A stretch of DNA of 23,859 nt from Microthrixaceae bacterium (lineage in GTDB: Bacteria > Actinomycetota > Acidimicrobiia > Acidimicrobiales > Acidimicrobilacustridaceae). The notes below the pieces were generated by a model. It was not told where the DNA came from, made no database searches, and was given only the letters and a program-made list of their open reading frames with translations. Location: NCBI GenBank assembly GCA_947455015.1, contig CANGMY010000005.1, forward strand, positions 1 to 23,859, given 5' to 3'. Positions within the stretch are counted from its first letter, which is position 1; each line of letters opens with the position of its first letter. This document shows, in pieces, positions 8,586 through 17,156 of the stretch. A program made the translations under genes and the position numbers.

Positions 8586-9310
8586 TGGGTTACCTCGGTG
8601 GTTTCCTTGTCAGCCTGCGCCAAATCGGTCGCAAGCAGCGCGTCACGACGCAGTATCCGAAGGAAAAGGCTCCGAAGCCGATCCGCGTTCACGGTCGTCA
8701 CGTTCTCAATCGTTACGAAGACGGAATGGAAAAGTGCATCGGCTGCGAACTCTGCGCTGGTGTGTGCCCCGCGAAGTGCATCTTCGTTCGCGGCGCCGAC
8801 AATCCGATCGACGAACCCGTTTCTCCTGGCGAACGCTTTGGCTACATCTACGAGATCAATTATCTCCGATGCATTCACTGCGATCTTTGTGTCGAGGCCT
8901 GCCCGACCGAAGCAATCACCGAGACCAAGATGTTCGAGTTCTCGTTCACGAACCGGGCCGACGCGATCTACACCAAGGCCGAACTTGTCGTCGATGACGA
9001 CGGCATGCCGCAAAAGATGCCATGGGAAGATTGGCGAGAAGGCGAAGACACGCCTACTTCTGCATGGATGCGGGCAACCTCACCTTCTGGTTCGGCTGCA
9101 TTCGAAGGCGTTGTCGGATGGTCTGGCGAACTTGGTTACGGCATCCGCGCCCCCGAAGCTGCGCAGGACATCAAAGACTCCATCGCGACGCCGCTCGACA
9201 TGATCGACGAACACGGTCACGGTCACGACGATCACGCTCCCGGAACACCAGAGCATGTCTCTCCTGGTCATGAAGAACATGACGATGACGAATGGGGCGG
9301 TGATCTCTGA
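8585..9310 (+). CDS. nuoI: NADH-quinone oxidoreductase subunit I (two 4Fe-4S) with His/Asp-rich tail
   Basis: NuoI (241 residues) is an 8Fe ferredoxin-type subunit carrying clusters N6a and N6b between NuoG and NuoB. The ligand sets are Cys51, 54, 57, 61 (C-I-G-C-E-L-C-A-G-V-C-P) and Cys96, 99, 102, 106 (C-I-H-C-D-L-C-V-E-A-C-P). An N-terminal amphipathic segment anchors it to the membrane arm. The protein is about 70 residues longer than the second copy, mostly at its C-terminus. The last 35 residues are rich in His and Asp/Glu, with seven histidines between 210 and 232, and could bind metal. The start overlaps the nuoH stop (TGATG). Confidence 0.96.
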   Translation: MGYLGGFLVSLRQIGRKQRVTTQYPKEKAPKPIRVHGRHVLNRYEDGMEKCIGCELCAGVCPAKCIFVRGADNPIDEPVSPGERFGYIYEINYLRCIHCDLCVEACPTEAITETKMFEFSFTNRADAIYTKAELVVDDDGMPQKMPWEDWREGEDTPTSAWMRATSPSGSAAFEGVVGWSGELGYGIRAPEAAQDIKDSIATPLDMIDEHGHGHDDHAPGTPEHVSPGHEEHDDDEWGGDL

Positions 9311-9312
9311 TC

Positions 9313-9915
9313 ATGGAAACTGCCGTCTTCATCGTGAGCGCACTCATCGTGCTGGCCGGAGGTCTCGGGGTAGTGACCTCGCGTAATCCGGTGCACGCTG
9401 CACTCAGTCTTATTGCGACTCTGTTCGGCATCGCCGTGCTCTTCCTGAACCTTGGTGCACAGTTGCTCGCCGTTGTTCAGGTCATCGTGTACACCGGCGC
9501 CATCGTCGTGCTCATCCTCTTCGTCATGATGCTCTTGGGCGTCGATCGTGAAGAAGACCTCGACACAGAGCCTTTGGTGGGCCAGCGTCTGCTTGCCGGA
9601 CTCATCGGACTTCTGTTTCTCGGCGCGATTCTGGCGATCATCATCACCGGCAAAGACGCCATTGTCACCGGCTCGCACTCGGTCACGAGCGCAATTTCGC
9701 CCACGGTGTCGAACATCTCGCAGATCGGCACCGCACTCTTCACTACGTATGTCTTCCCACTGGAAGTCACCGCTGGTCTTCTCACCATCGCAGTGGTTGG
9801 CGCGGTTGTGCTTTCGCGACGCCCTCGCGACCTCGAGCCCATCCCTGAGCCCGAGTCAATGACAGATATGGGCGACGAACCACTCACCGCTATTCCCGAG
9901 GAAGGAGCGCACTGA
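9313..9915 (+). CDS. nuoJ: NADH-quinone oxidoreductase subunit J (membrane subunit)
   Basis: NuoJ (200 residues) is a five-helix membrane subunit between NuoH/A and NuoK. It is thought to switch conformation during coupling. The third helix has the conserved VQVIVYTGAIVVLILFVMML-like segment with the Y-x-G-A-I that forms the pi-bulge in known structures. Two helices follow after a polar loop. The tail after the last helix (about 35 residues) is acidic and cytoplasmic by the positive-inside rule. The start ATG lies two bases after the nuoI stop, and the end overlaps nuoK by one base. Confidence 0.95.
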   Translation: METAVFIVSALIVLAGGLGVVTSRNPVHAALSLIATLFGIAVLFLNLGAQLLAVVQVIVYTGAIVVLILFVMMLLGVDREEDLDTEPLVGQRLLAGLIGLLFLGAILAIIITGKDAIVTGSHSVTSAISPTVSNISQIGTALFTTYVFPLEVTAGLLTIAVVGAVVLSRRPRDLEPIPEPESMTDMGDEPLTAIPEEGAH

Positions 9916-10223
9916 TGGGTTCAAACCTTTCCCTCGCGTACCTGATGCTCTCGGCGATTCTTTTTGTGATCGGCGGCGTCGGCGTTCTGATCCGTCGCAA
10001 CCCGCTCGTCATGATCATGTGCGTCGAACTCATGCTCAACGCCGTGAACCTTTCCTTCGTGACGTTTGGAAAGATGCTCGATGACATCTCGGGTCAGATC
10101 ATCGTGTTCTTCGTCATGGTCGTCGCCGCTGCAGAAGTTGTGGTTGGTCTCGCCCTCATCGTGGCGATGGCACGTCGTCGTCCCGGCGCTACTGCCGATG
10201 ACCTTCGGACACTGAGGGGATAG
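9915..10223 (+). CDS. nuoK: NADH-quinone oxidoreductase subunit K (membrane subunit)
   Basis: NuoK (102 residues, the usual family length) is a three-helix, MrpC-like subunit linking NuoJ to NuoN in the proton path. The two conserved membrane glutamates are present: Glu38 in C-V-E-L-M-L-N-A-V-N and Glu74 in A-A-A-E-V-V-V-G-L-A. A GGAG motif seven bases before the ATG provides a good ribosome-binding site, although the gene also overlaps the nuoJ stop as TGATG. It ends with TAG five bases before nuoL. Confidence 0.96.
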   Translation: MGSNLSLAYLMLSAILFVIGGVGVLIRRNPLVMIMCVELMLNAVNLSFVTFGKMLDDISGQIIVFFVMVVAAAEVVVGLALIVAMARRRPGATADDLRTLRG

Positions 10224-10228
10224 GGGAC

Positions 10229-12211
10229 ATGGTCGGTCTTGTCTGGTTACTCCCTGCACTGCCCCTCGCCGGGTTCTTGCTGCTGGTGTTTTTCGGTAAG
10301 CGCATCGGTGAACCCCGCGCTGGTTGGATTGGTACGGGTGCAGTTGCGCTGTCGTTCGTCACTGCGTGTCTCGTTTTTGTAGGACTTTGGGGCGAACCCG
10401 AACACACCTACGAACTGTCACTGTTCCAGTGGATTCCGGCTGGGCACTTCAACGTCGACATCGGGATCCTGCTTGATCCATTGTCGATGGCGATGGTGTT
10501 GTTCATCACCGGCATCGCATCGCTGATTCACCTGTACTCAATCGGGTACATGCACGGAGATAGTCGCTTCCCGCGCTTCTTCACGTATCTGAACCTGTTT
10601 GTGTTCTCGATGCTCGTTCTCGTGCTCGGCAACAACCTGGTGCTCACGTTCCTTGGCTGGGAAGGTGTGGGTGCATGTTCATACTTCCTCATCGCGTTCT
10701 GGTTTGAGAAGGAAGAAAACGCAAGCGCAGGCAAGAAGGCCTTCATCACCAACCGCGTTGGTGACTGGGGCTTCATGATCGCCATCTTCATGACGTTCTT
10801 TGCTTTCGGAACCGTCACGTACACGCAGTTCCTCCCGATGGCTCCGGGTCTTGCCCAGACCACTGCAACATTCATTGCACTGATGCTGTTTGTCGGTGCC
10901 ATTGGTAAGTCGGCACAGATTCCGCTCTTCATCTGGCTGCCCGATGCCATGGCTGGCCCCACCCCTGTGTCGGCGCTTATCCACGCCGCCACCATGGTGA
11001 CTGCGGGCGTCTACTTGCTTGTGCGCGTCAACCCGATCATCGCTGCTTCGGCATCTTGGATTCCATGGATGATCGCCATTGTCGGCTGCGCTACAGCATT
11101 TCTTGCAGCAACAATCGCTCTTGCACAGCAGGACATTAAGAAGGTCCTTGCCTATTCAACAGTGAGTCAGCTCGGCTACATGTTCCTGGCCATTGGTGTC
11201 GGCGGCTACAGCGCTGCCATCTTCCACATGATCACGCACGCGTTCTTCAAGGCGCTGCTTTTCCTTGGTGCCGGTTCTGTCATCCACGGCATGCACGATG
11301 AACAAGACATGCGACGCATGGGTGCCTTGCGCAAAATCATGCCCGTCACTGCGGTCACGTTCATTATCGGCTGGCTGGCGATCGCTGGTGTTCCACCGTT
11401 CTCAGGCTTCTGGTCAAAGGACGACATCCTCGCTTACGCCTTGCATAAGAGCCCGATCCTCTACGTTTTCGGCCTTATTACTGCGCTGCTCACTGCGTTC
11501 TACATGAGCCGCCTCGTGTTCCGCGTCTTCTACGGCGATGCCCGCTGGGGAGAATCGGCCGAAGGCGAACTTGCCAACCTCAACGCACACACTGCAACTG
11601 ATGCCGTTGAATCTGGCGATCACGCCGATGCGCACGACGATGACCATGCCCATGTAGGACACGGCGCGGTGCATCCGCATGAATCGAAGTGGCCAATGCT
11701 TGTGCCGCTGATCGTGCTCGCATTCTTCGCTGCAGTTGCTGGTGTCCTCAACCTTCCGTTCACCGAACACCTTGAGTTCCTCAATCGCTGGCTCGAACCA
11801 GTCGTTGGTGAGAATCAAGCGCACTTGCATCTTGGTGGCCTTCAACTCACCGTTGAACTTCTGATCTCAACCACGATCGCGCTACTCGGGATCTTCGCTG
11901 CCTACATGGTGTATCTGAAGAAGAAGGTCGATCCTCGTCGTATCGAGCTTCCGTTCTTCGCGAACGGTTGGTATATCGACCAAGGCATCACCGCATTCAT
12001 GGGTGGCATTGGCCGCAAGGGCTTTGAACTCATCGCCATGTTCGACAAGGTGGTTATCGATGGTGCTGTTAATGGTGTCGGTCGAGCCACACGCGGTGGC
12101 GCTTCACGACTCCGTGCCATTGAGAACGGCTATGTGCGCTGGTACGCACTCATGATCGGCGTCGGTGCCGTTCTGATTGTCGCCTTCGTCATGACGCAGG
12201 TGAGCTTCTGA
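10229..12211 (+). CDS. nuoL: NADH-quinone oxidoreductase subunit L (distal proton pump)
   Basis: NuoL (660 residues) is the distal antiporter-like proton pump. It ends in a long lateral amphipathic helix and a terminal anchor helix. The key membrane residues are Glu145 (L-G-W-E-G-V-G) and Lys227 (I-G-K-S-A-Q-I-P), followed by the signature W-L-P-D-A-M-A-G-P-T-P-V-S-A-L-I-H. A His/Asp-rich loop (seven His between 465 and 484) lies between late helices; similar loops are common in bacterial NuoL. The lateral helix carries a single I-D-G-A-V-N-G motif, with Asp611, and is of ordinary length. This makes it the internal reference for the longer helix of the second NuoL. The start ATG follows an AGGGGA motif only a few bases away. 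It overlaps nuoM by one base. Confidence 0.97.
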   Translation: MVGLVWLLPALPLAGFLLLVFFGKRIGEPRAGWIGTGAVALSFVTACLVFVGLWGEPEHTYELSLFQWIPAGHFNVDIGILLDPLSMAMVLFITGIASLIHLYSIGYMHGDSRFPRFFTYLNLFVFSMLVLVLGNNLVLTFLGWEGVGACSYFLIAFWFEKEENASAGKKAFITNRVGDWGFMIAIFMTFFAFGTVTYTQFLPMAPGLAQTTATFIALMLFVGAIGKSAQIPLFIWLPDAMAGPTPVSALIHAATMVTAGVYLLVRVNPIIAASASWIPWMIAIVGCATAFLAATIALAQQDIKKVLAYSTVSQLGYMFLAIGVGGYSAAIFHMITHAFFKALLFLGAGSVIHGMHDEQDMRRMGALRKIMPVTAVTFIIGWLAIAGVPPFSGFWSKDDILAYALHKSPILYVFGLITALLTAFYMSRLVFRVFYGDARWGESAEGELANLNAHTATDAVESGDHADAHDDDHAHVGHGAVHPHESKWPMLVPLIVLAFFAAVAGVLNLPFTEHLEFLNRWLEPVVGENQAHLHLGGLQLTVELLISTTIALLGIFAAYMVYLKKKVDPRRIELPFFANGWYIDQGITAFMGGIGRKGFELIAMFDKVVIDGAVNGVGRATRGGASRLRAIENGYVRWYALMIGVGAVLIVAFVMTQVSF

Positions 12212-13863
12212 TGAGTGCTTCACTTCTTTCCACCGTGTTCGCCTCAGAAGGCGCGGCGTCGTTCCCGATCCTTCCTGCGCTGGTTTTCGTTCCGCTGGTT
12301 GGCGCAATTCTCATCGCAATCATGCCGAGTTCCCGCCCGGAACTTTCACGTCAGATGGCGATTCTCACTGCGCTACTCACTGGAATTCTCAGCATTGCGC
12401 TGCTCGTCCAGTTCAAGACTGACGACGCTGGCTTCCAGTTTGTTGTTCAGCAAACTTGGGTGAAGTCACTCGACATCAAGTTCTTCCTTGGCGTCGATGG
12501 CATCTCGCTCTTCCTCGTTGTACTCACCGGCATCTTGTTCCCGATTGCGCTCTTCGCAGCCAAACCGGAGCACAGCCCCAAGGGGTACTACGCATGGCTG
12601 ACCCTCCTTATGGCGGGCTGCATGGGAGCGTTCCTTTCGCTCGATCTCTTCCTGTTCTTCTTGATGTTCGAGATCACGCTTGTGCCGCTGTACATGCTCA
12701 TTGGTAAATGGGGCCACGGCCGTCGCATCTACGCGGCAACGAAGTTCTTCCTCTACACAATGCTCGGGTCAGCGTTCATGCTGGTCTCAATCGTCACGCT
12801 CGCAGTTCTCGCTGGTGCCGGCGACAAGGGTGGCGTGTCGTTCGACTTCACCAAGATCATTGCCACCGACAACCTCGCGACAAGCACCGGTCGATGGCTG
12901 TTCCTTGGCATGGCAATCGCGTTCGCCGTGAAGGTGCCGTCCTTCCCGTTTCACACGTGGCTGCCCGATGCACATACCGAAGCACCGACCGCAGGCTCAA
13001 TCGACCTTGCTGGCATCTTGCTCAAACTCGGCACCTACGGTTTCCTCCGTTACGGACTCGAGCTTTTCCCCGAGGCAACGGTGTGGTTCGCGCCAGTGAT
13101 GCTCACCTTGGCCACGATTGGTGTGGTCTATGGCGGCATCGTTGCGGCCATGCAACGAAACCTCAAACGACTCGTTGCGTACTCATCTGTCGCTCACATG
13201 GGCTTTGCGCTCATGGGTCTGTTCGCTCTGAACGTTGAAGGCATCGAAGGCTCTGTGCTTCAGATGGTGAACCACGGCATCACCACCGGTGCGTTGTTCA
13301 TCCTCCTTGGCTTCCTCTACACGCGTCGTCACACTTACGAGATTTCGCAACTCAAGGGCATCGGGAAGGTTGCGCCAATCTTTGCGGGCGTCTTCACCCT
13401 CGTAATGCTTGCGTCGATCGGTGTGCCTGGCCTGAACGGTTTCGTCGGCGAATTCCTCGTCCTACTCGGCACGTTTGTCGCTCACCGTTGGTGGGCTGTT
13501 ATTGCTGCCACCGGCGTCATCATCGCTGCGCTCTATCTGCTCTGGGCCTACCAGCGCGTCTTCCAAGGCGAACCCGACGAAGCCAACAAAAACTTTCCGG
13601 ATCTCAAAATCTCCGAGAAGCTCGTCATGGTTCCGCTGGTCGGACTCATCATTTTCCTGGGCATCTACCCGAAGCCAGTTCTCGATCGCATTGCACCTTC
13701 GGTAAAGCGTGTCGTGACTCGTCTTGAAGTAAAGGTCGACGGATTCCACGAACCGATCACTCGTAACGGTGCAGATCTTCTTCACATCACCGAGGGATCG
13801 CAGGTCATGAATGGTGAACATTCACTTGGTGTCGCCACGAACGGACAGGGGGCGAACCAGTGA
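12211..13863 (+). CDS. nuoM: NADH-quinone oxidoreductase subunit M (proton pump)
   Basis: NuoM (550 residues) is the middle antiporter-like pump. The conserved charged residues are Glu154 in M-F-E-I-T-L-V-P-L-Y and Lys241 in A-V-K-V-P-S-F-P-F-H, followed by T-W-L-P-D-A-H-T-E-A-P-T, which separates NuoM from NuoL. About 14 hydrophobic helices are visible. The hydrophilic C-terminal tail of about 45 residues is somewhat long. The start overlaps the nuoL stop (TGATG), and the end overlaps nuoN by four bases (GTGA). Confidence 0.97.
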   Translation: MSASLLSTVFASEGAASFPILPALVFVPLVGAILIAIMPSSRPELSRQMAILTALLTGILSIALLVQFKTDDAGFQFVVQQTWVKSLDIKFFLGVDGISLFLVVLTGILFPIALFAAKPEHSPKGYYAWLTLLMAGCMGAFLSLDLFLFFLMFEITLVPLYMLIGKWGHGRRIYAATKFFLYTMLGSAFMLVSIVTLAVLAGAGDKGGVSFDFTKIIATDNLATSTGRWLFLGMAIAFAVKVPSFPFHTWLPDAHTEAPTAGSIDLAGILLKLGTYGFLRYGLELFPEATVWFAPVMLTLATIGVVYGGIVAAMQRNLKRLVAYSSVAHMGFALMGLFALNVEGIEGSVLQMVNHGITTGALFILLGFLYTRRHTYEISQLKGIGKVAPIFAGVFTLVMLASIGVPGLNGFVGEFLVLLGTFVAHRWWAVIAATGVIIAALYLLWAYQRVFQGEPDEANKNFPDLKISEKLVMVPLVGLIIFLGIYPKPVLDRIAPSVKRVVTRLEVKVDGFHEPITRNGADLLHITEGSQVMNGEHSLGVATNGQGANQ

Positions 13864-15551
13864 TCGCATCTCTCTTCGCTCAGGTCGATCCGAGCATGCT
13901 CCGCGGTGGCGATGTCACCTCAGGCGCACTCAATACTGGAATCGTGCACGTCGCTGGTCCGTCAATCGACTGGCTCGCACTTCTTCCGCTGCTCATTTTG
14001 TTAGTGGGTGGGCTGCTTACTCTTACGTTCTCTTCGTTCCTGAAGACGCGTGCGCCGAAGAGTCTCTTCACCTGGACCACTGTCGCCATCGCTGTTGCAG
14101 CGGCGATCAGCGTCGTGCCGATGTGGGCACGCGTTCAGGGCTGGGGCTCAGTGCTGTGGTGGAATCTCGACCAAGCTCATACTGGTCCGTTCAGTACGGC
14201 TGGGGGAGCGGTCGGTATCGACGGCTTCTCGCTTTTCATCACTGTGGTGTTGTGTGCAGGTGTGGTGTTGGCGGCGTTGTTGGCCGACGGATTCCTGCGT
14301 CGCGAATCGATGACGGGCCCCGAGTTCTACGTCCTCGTACTGCTGTCAGCAGTTGGTGGCGTCATCATGGCGATGTCGAACGACCTGATCGTTCTCTTCA
14401 TTGGCCTCGAAACTCTTTCCATTGCTGTCTATGTTCTTGCCGGCATGAACCTTCGTCGGGTGCAGTCGCAAGAGTCGGGGATGAAGTACTTCATCCTCGG
14501 TGCATTCTCCTCAGCGTTCCTTCTTTACGGCATCGCAATGCTTTACGGAGCAACGGGTTCAACCAACTTCGTCGACATCCGTGACTTCATGTCTGCGGTT
14601 GTTCCGATCCATAACGGTCTGCTTCTTGTTGGACTCGTTCTGGTTCTTGTCGGATTGGCGTTCAAGATTTCTGCAGTGCCGTTCCATGCATGGAGTCCCG
14701 ATGTTTACGACGGTGCTCCAACGCCGGCAACGGCATGGATGGCCTCTGGCGTGAAGGCAGCTGCAGTCGCTGGTCTCGTTCGTGTCTTCATGCTGACGTT
14801 CTCGAACTACTCGTCGACCTGGAAGCCGATCGTTTACGTGCTGGCGATCCTGTCGATGGTCGTCGGCGCGGCGCTCGCGATCGTTCAGAGCAACGTCAAG
14901 CGCATGCTGGCCTACTCATCAATCAGCCACGCCGGATTCATCCTCATGGCGATTCAGGCAAACAGCGCCAACGGCATTACTGCTGCGGCCTTCTACGTGG
15001 CCGTCTACACCTTCATGGTTGCTGGTTCATTCGGTGTGGCCACGATCGTGGGCCGCAAGGGCGACGGTAACCACCAGCTCTCCGATTACAAGGGCCTCGT
15101 TCGTTCGAACCCTTGGCTGGCCGGATCATTCATCGTCATGCTTTTGGCCCAGGCGGGCGTTCCGTTCACCGCCGGTTTCTTTGCCAAGTTCTTGGCGATC
15201 ACCGCTGCGGCCGATGCTCACGCAGTCCCTCTGGCGATCATTGCCATGGTTTCGGCCGTTATTTCGGCCTTCCTCTATCTCCGCATCATCGTCGCCATGT
15301 TCATGTCAGGTGGCGATGACGGCACCGAGGATGTCGTCGATCGTTCAAACCGACTCCGTGTGCCCTTTGCCGCTGGATTGGCCATCGGAATCTGCGTTGT
15401 CGTCACTGTCGGCTACGGAATTTTCCCCGATCTCTTGCTTCAACCCGCTCGCAATGCCACACCGGCAGCGGTGCAGTACGAACGCCCCACTGACTCGCTC
15501 AGCCTCGGCGCGGCCGGATCCTCGACTGGGTCCACCACCGCCGGTCGCTGA
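13860..15551 (+). CDS. nuoN: NADH-quinone oxidoreductase subunit N (proton pump)
   Basis: NuoN (563 residues) is the proximal antiporter-like pump, next to NuoK. The conserved charged residues are Glu184 in G-L-E-T-L-S-I-A-V-Y and Lys269 in A-F-K-I-S-A-V-P-F-H. The NuoN signature A-W-S-P-D-V-Y-D-G-A-P-T-P follows. The start is GTG overlapping the nuoM stop, with a GGGGG run seven bases upstream. About 60 residues precede the first clear conserved part, including one extra hydrophobic stretch, and the protein ends in a Ser/Gly/Thr-rich tail. This is the last gene of the 14-subunit operon, which is therefore complete from nuoA to nuoN. Confidence 0.96.
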   Translation: MIASLFAQVDPSMLRGGDVTSGALNTGIVHVAGPSIDWLALLPLLILLVGGLLTLTFSSFLKTRAPKSLFTWTTVAIAVAAAISVVPMWARVQGWGSVLWWNLDQAHTGPFSTAGGAVGIDGFSLFITVVLCAGVVLAALLADGFLRRESMTGPEFYVLVLLSAVGGVIMAMSNDLIVLFIGLETLSIAVYVLAGMNLRRVQSQESGMKYFILGAFSSAFLLYGIAMLYGATGSTNFVDIRDFMSAVVPIHNGLLLVGLVLVLVGLAFKISAVPFHAWSPDVYDGAPTPATAWMASGVKAAAVAGLVRVFMLTFSNYSSTWKPIVYVLAILSMVVGAALAIVQSNVKRMLAYSSISHAGFILMAIQANSANGITAAAFYVAVYTFMVAGSFGVATIVGRKGDGNHQLSDYKGLVRSNPWLAGSFIVMLLAQAGVPFTAGFFAKFLAITAAADAHAVPLAIIAMVSAVISAFLYLRIIVAMFMSGGDDGTEDVVDRSNRLRVPFAAGLAIGICVVVTVGYGIFPDLLLQPARNATPAAVQYERPTDSLSLGAAGSSTGSTTAGR

Positions 15552-15629
15552 TCGCCAAAGATTGAACCGCTCTCTTTATGCCACAAGGATTTCATGCCGT
15601 GTTCGGCCCTTCTGTAGTGTCCGGGAACG
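15552..15629 (+). promoter_or_regulatory. Intercluster spacer with a weak possible promoter
   Basis: This 78-base spacer is the only sizeable gap between the two nuo clusters. TAGTGT at 15615-15620 could be a -10 box, with a poor -35 (TTCATG, 18-base spacer) at 15591. Transcription would then start within a few bases of the nuoA ATG at 15630, giving a leaderless or nearly leaderless message. That would fit the absence of a well-spaced Shine-Dalgarno sequence. No convincing hairpin with a T-run is visible, so read-through from the first operon is also possible. Confidence 0.3.
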
Positions 15630-16004
15630 ATGACTGAGTACTCCGATTTCGTCAGGCAGTACCTCACCGTCGCTATTTTCGCGGGCGTAGGTATTGGCCT
15701 TGGTGCCGGTCTTCTCGCCATCGGCAAAATCTTCCGCCCCACGCGTCCCCAAGAGCAGAAGTATCTGGTTTACGAATCCGGTGTTGATCCGGTTGGAACC
15801 GGCTGGTCGCAGAGCCAAATTCGCTATTACATCTATGCCCTTCTCTTCGTCATGTTCGACGTCGAAGCGGTGTTCATGTTTCCCTGGGCCACACAGCTCG
15901 AGACCTACGGTGTCTTTGGCTTGGTCGAGATGCTCATATTCGTGGCGATCCTGGCCCTTGGGCTCCTGTACGCCTGGCGCAAGAAGGTGCTTCGATGGGC
16001 CTAG
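15630..16004 (+). CDS. nuoA: Complex I subunit A, second cluster
   Basis: This is a full-length NuoA paralogue (124 residues, normal size) with three hydrophobic helices. The loop after helix 1 reads Y-E-S-G-V-D-P-V-G (residues 48-56), with Ser in place of the Cys of the more common Y-E-C-G. Helix 2 has the conserved Asp77-Val-Glu79 of M-F-D-V-E-A-V-F-M-F-P-W-A. It opens the second cluster after the 78-base spacer. It has no clear Shine-Dalgarno sequence at a normal distance, so it may be leaderless. It overlaps nuoB by 10 bases. Confidence 0.95.
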   Translation: MTEYSDFVRQYLTVAIFAGVGIGLGAGLLAIGKIFRPTRPQEQKYLVYESGVDPVGTGWSQSQIRYYIYALLFVMFDVEAVFMFPWATQLETYGVFGLVEMLIFVAILALGLLYAWRKKVLRWA

Positions 16005-16495
16005 TTGAAAGCGGCAAGCTGCCTCAGCCGCTCGCCAAACTCCTCAATATTTCTCGGAAGTACTCCATCTGGGCCTACCAGTGGGGTCTTGCGTGCTGCG
16101 CCATCGAAATGGGTGCGGCATTCGCGTCTCCCCGTTACGACGTGATGCGTCTTGGCGTCATCCCGTTCCCGGCCAGCCCCCGTCAGGCCGACCTTGTGGT
16201 TATCGCTGGCACGGTCACCGACAAACTCGCTCCGGCTGTTGTTCGTCTCTACGAACAGATGCCCGACCCCAAATACGTCATCTCCATGGGTTCCTGCGCC
16301 AACTGCGGTGGCCCTTACTGGGACAGCTATTCGGTCACCAAGGGTGTCGATCAGTTGATTCCGGTCGACGTCTACGTTCCCGGCTGCCCGCCACGTCCCG
16401 AGGCATTGCTTGAAGGAATCATCCTTCTGCAAGAGCGCATTGCGCACGAGGACATGGCTGAGCGTTGGAAGGGTGAGCCAATTGTCGTCGGCTGA
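15995..16495 (+). CDS. nuoB: Complex I subunit B, second cluster (N2 cluster)
   Basis: NuoB paralogue (166 residues). The N2 ligands are all present: Cys34-Cys35 (G-L-A-C-C-A-I-E-M), Cys101 and Cys131. An extra cysteine, Cys104, makes a C-A-N-C-G-G motif where the first NuoB has C-A-S-S-G-G. The following G-P-Y-W-D-S-Y replaces M-F-N-N-Y-A. This marks it as a distinct NuoB subfamily, not a recent duplicate. The ATG start overlaps the nuoA stop, and the N-terminus lacks the extra residues of the first copy. Reduction of quinone through N2 should still be possible. Confidence 0.96.
   Translation: MGLVESGKLPQPLAKLLNISRKYSIWAYQWGLACCAIEMGAAFASPRYDVMRLGVIPFPASPRQADLVVIAGTVTDKLAPAVVRLYEQMPDPKYVISMGSCANCGGPYWDSYSVTKGVDQLIPVDVYVPGCPPRPEALLEGIILLQERIAHEDMAERWKGEPIVVG
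16467..16473 (+). promoter_or_regulatory. Ribosome-binding site favouring a TTG start for the second nuoC
   Basis: GGAAGGG ends eight bases before a TTG at 16482, which is ideal spacing. The in-frame GTG at 16473 overlaps the motif itself and would have no usable Shine-Dalgarno sequence. The site lies inside the 3' end of nuoB. Confidence 0.5.
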
Positions 16496-17156
16496 CACTG
16501 AGACGCCCGAAGAGGCAGCGCCCGAAATCGACGAGGCGCGTGAGGCCGTTCTGGCCGAACTCACCGAGCGCATTGGCGACGGTGTTGTTGGTTCGCATAT
16601 CCGTCCTGGCGACGACCTTTGGGTCCGCGTCGATCGCGCCAATTGGGTTGCTGCCGCCGAAGCAGCAAAGGCCATGGGCTATCGCTTCTTCGATTTCCTT
16701 TCCGCTATCGACTGGCTTCCTTCGCCATTCGGTCGCGACATGGACTCACAAGAAGATCGCGTTGTTTCCGGTGCACCCGCAAAGGAACCAGAAGCAATGG
16801 TGCAGGGTTATGCCGGTGGCGAAACCCGCTTTCAACTTCTTGCGCGCGTCTACTCAATCAGCGCTGGCATGGGAATTACGTTCAAGTGCGACCTCCCCGA
16901 CGACGATCTCACCGCCGCCACATGGACAAACGTCTACGCCGGTGCGAACTGGCACGAACGTGAAGCTCGCGAAATGTTTGGTTTCTCCTTCGACGGACAC
17001 CCAAACATGATCAATCTGTATTTGCCTGCCGATTTTGTGGGGCATCCTCTTCGTAAGGACTTTCCGTTGCTGGCACGGCGGGTTCGCCCGTGGCCCGGCA
17101 TCGTTGATGTCGAACCAATGCCTGGTGTTGCCGATGAGGAAGGAGAGGGTGAATGA
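16482..17156 (+). CDS. nuoC: Complex I subunit C, second cluster
   Basis: NuoC paralogue of 224 residues, longer than the first copy (176). The C-terminal signature is clear: E-R-E-A-R-E-M-F-G-F-S-F-D-G-H-P, then V-G-H-P-L-R-K-D-F. The extra length comes from an acidic N-terminal segment of about 20 residues, a hydrophilic insertion near residues 80-115 between A-I-D-W-L and R-F-Q-L-L, and an acidic tail. The start is uncertain: TTG 16482 has a well-placed GGAAGGG, while GTG 16473 would add three residues. The gene overlaps the nuoB end by 14 bases and nuoD by four (ATGA). NuoC lacks cofactors and supports NuoD. Confidence 0.93.
   Translation: MSSADTETPEEAAPEIDEAREAVLAELTERIGDGVVGSHIRPGDDLWVRVDRANWVAAAEAAKAMGYRFFDFLSAIDWLPSPFGRDMDSQEDRVVSGAPAKEPEAMVQGYAGGETRFQLLARVYSISAGMGITFKCDLPDDDLTAATWTNVYAGANWHEREAREMFGFSFDGHPNMINLYLPADFVGHPLRKDFPLLARRVRPWPGIVDVEPMPGVADEEGEGE

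Noticed and set aside
15500..15600. Rho-independent terminator after nuoN
   Set aside because: Only a weak, imperfect inverted repeat (GGATCC/GGGTCC) at the end of nuoN, with no T-run after it.
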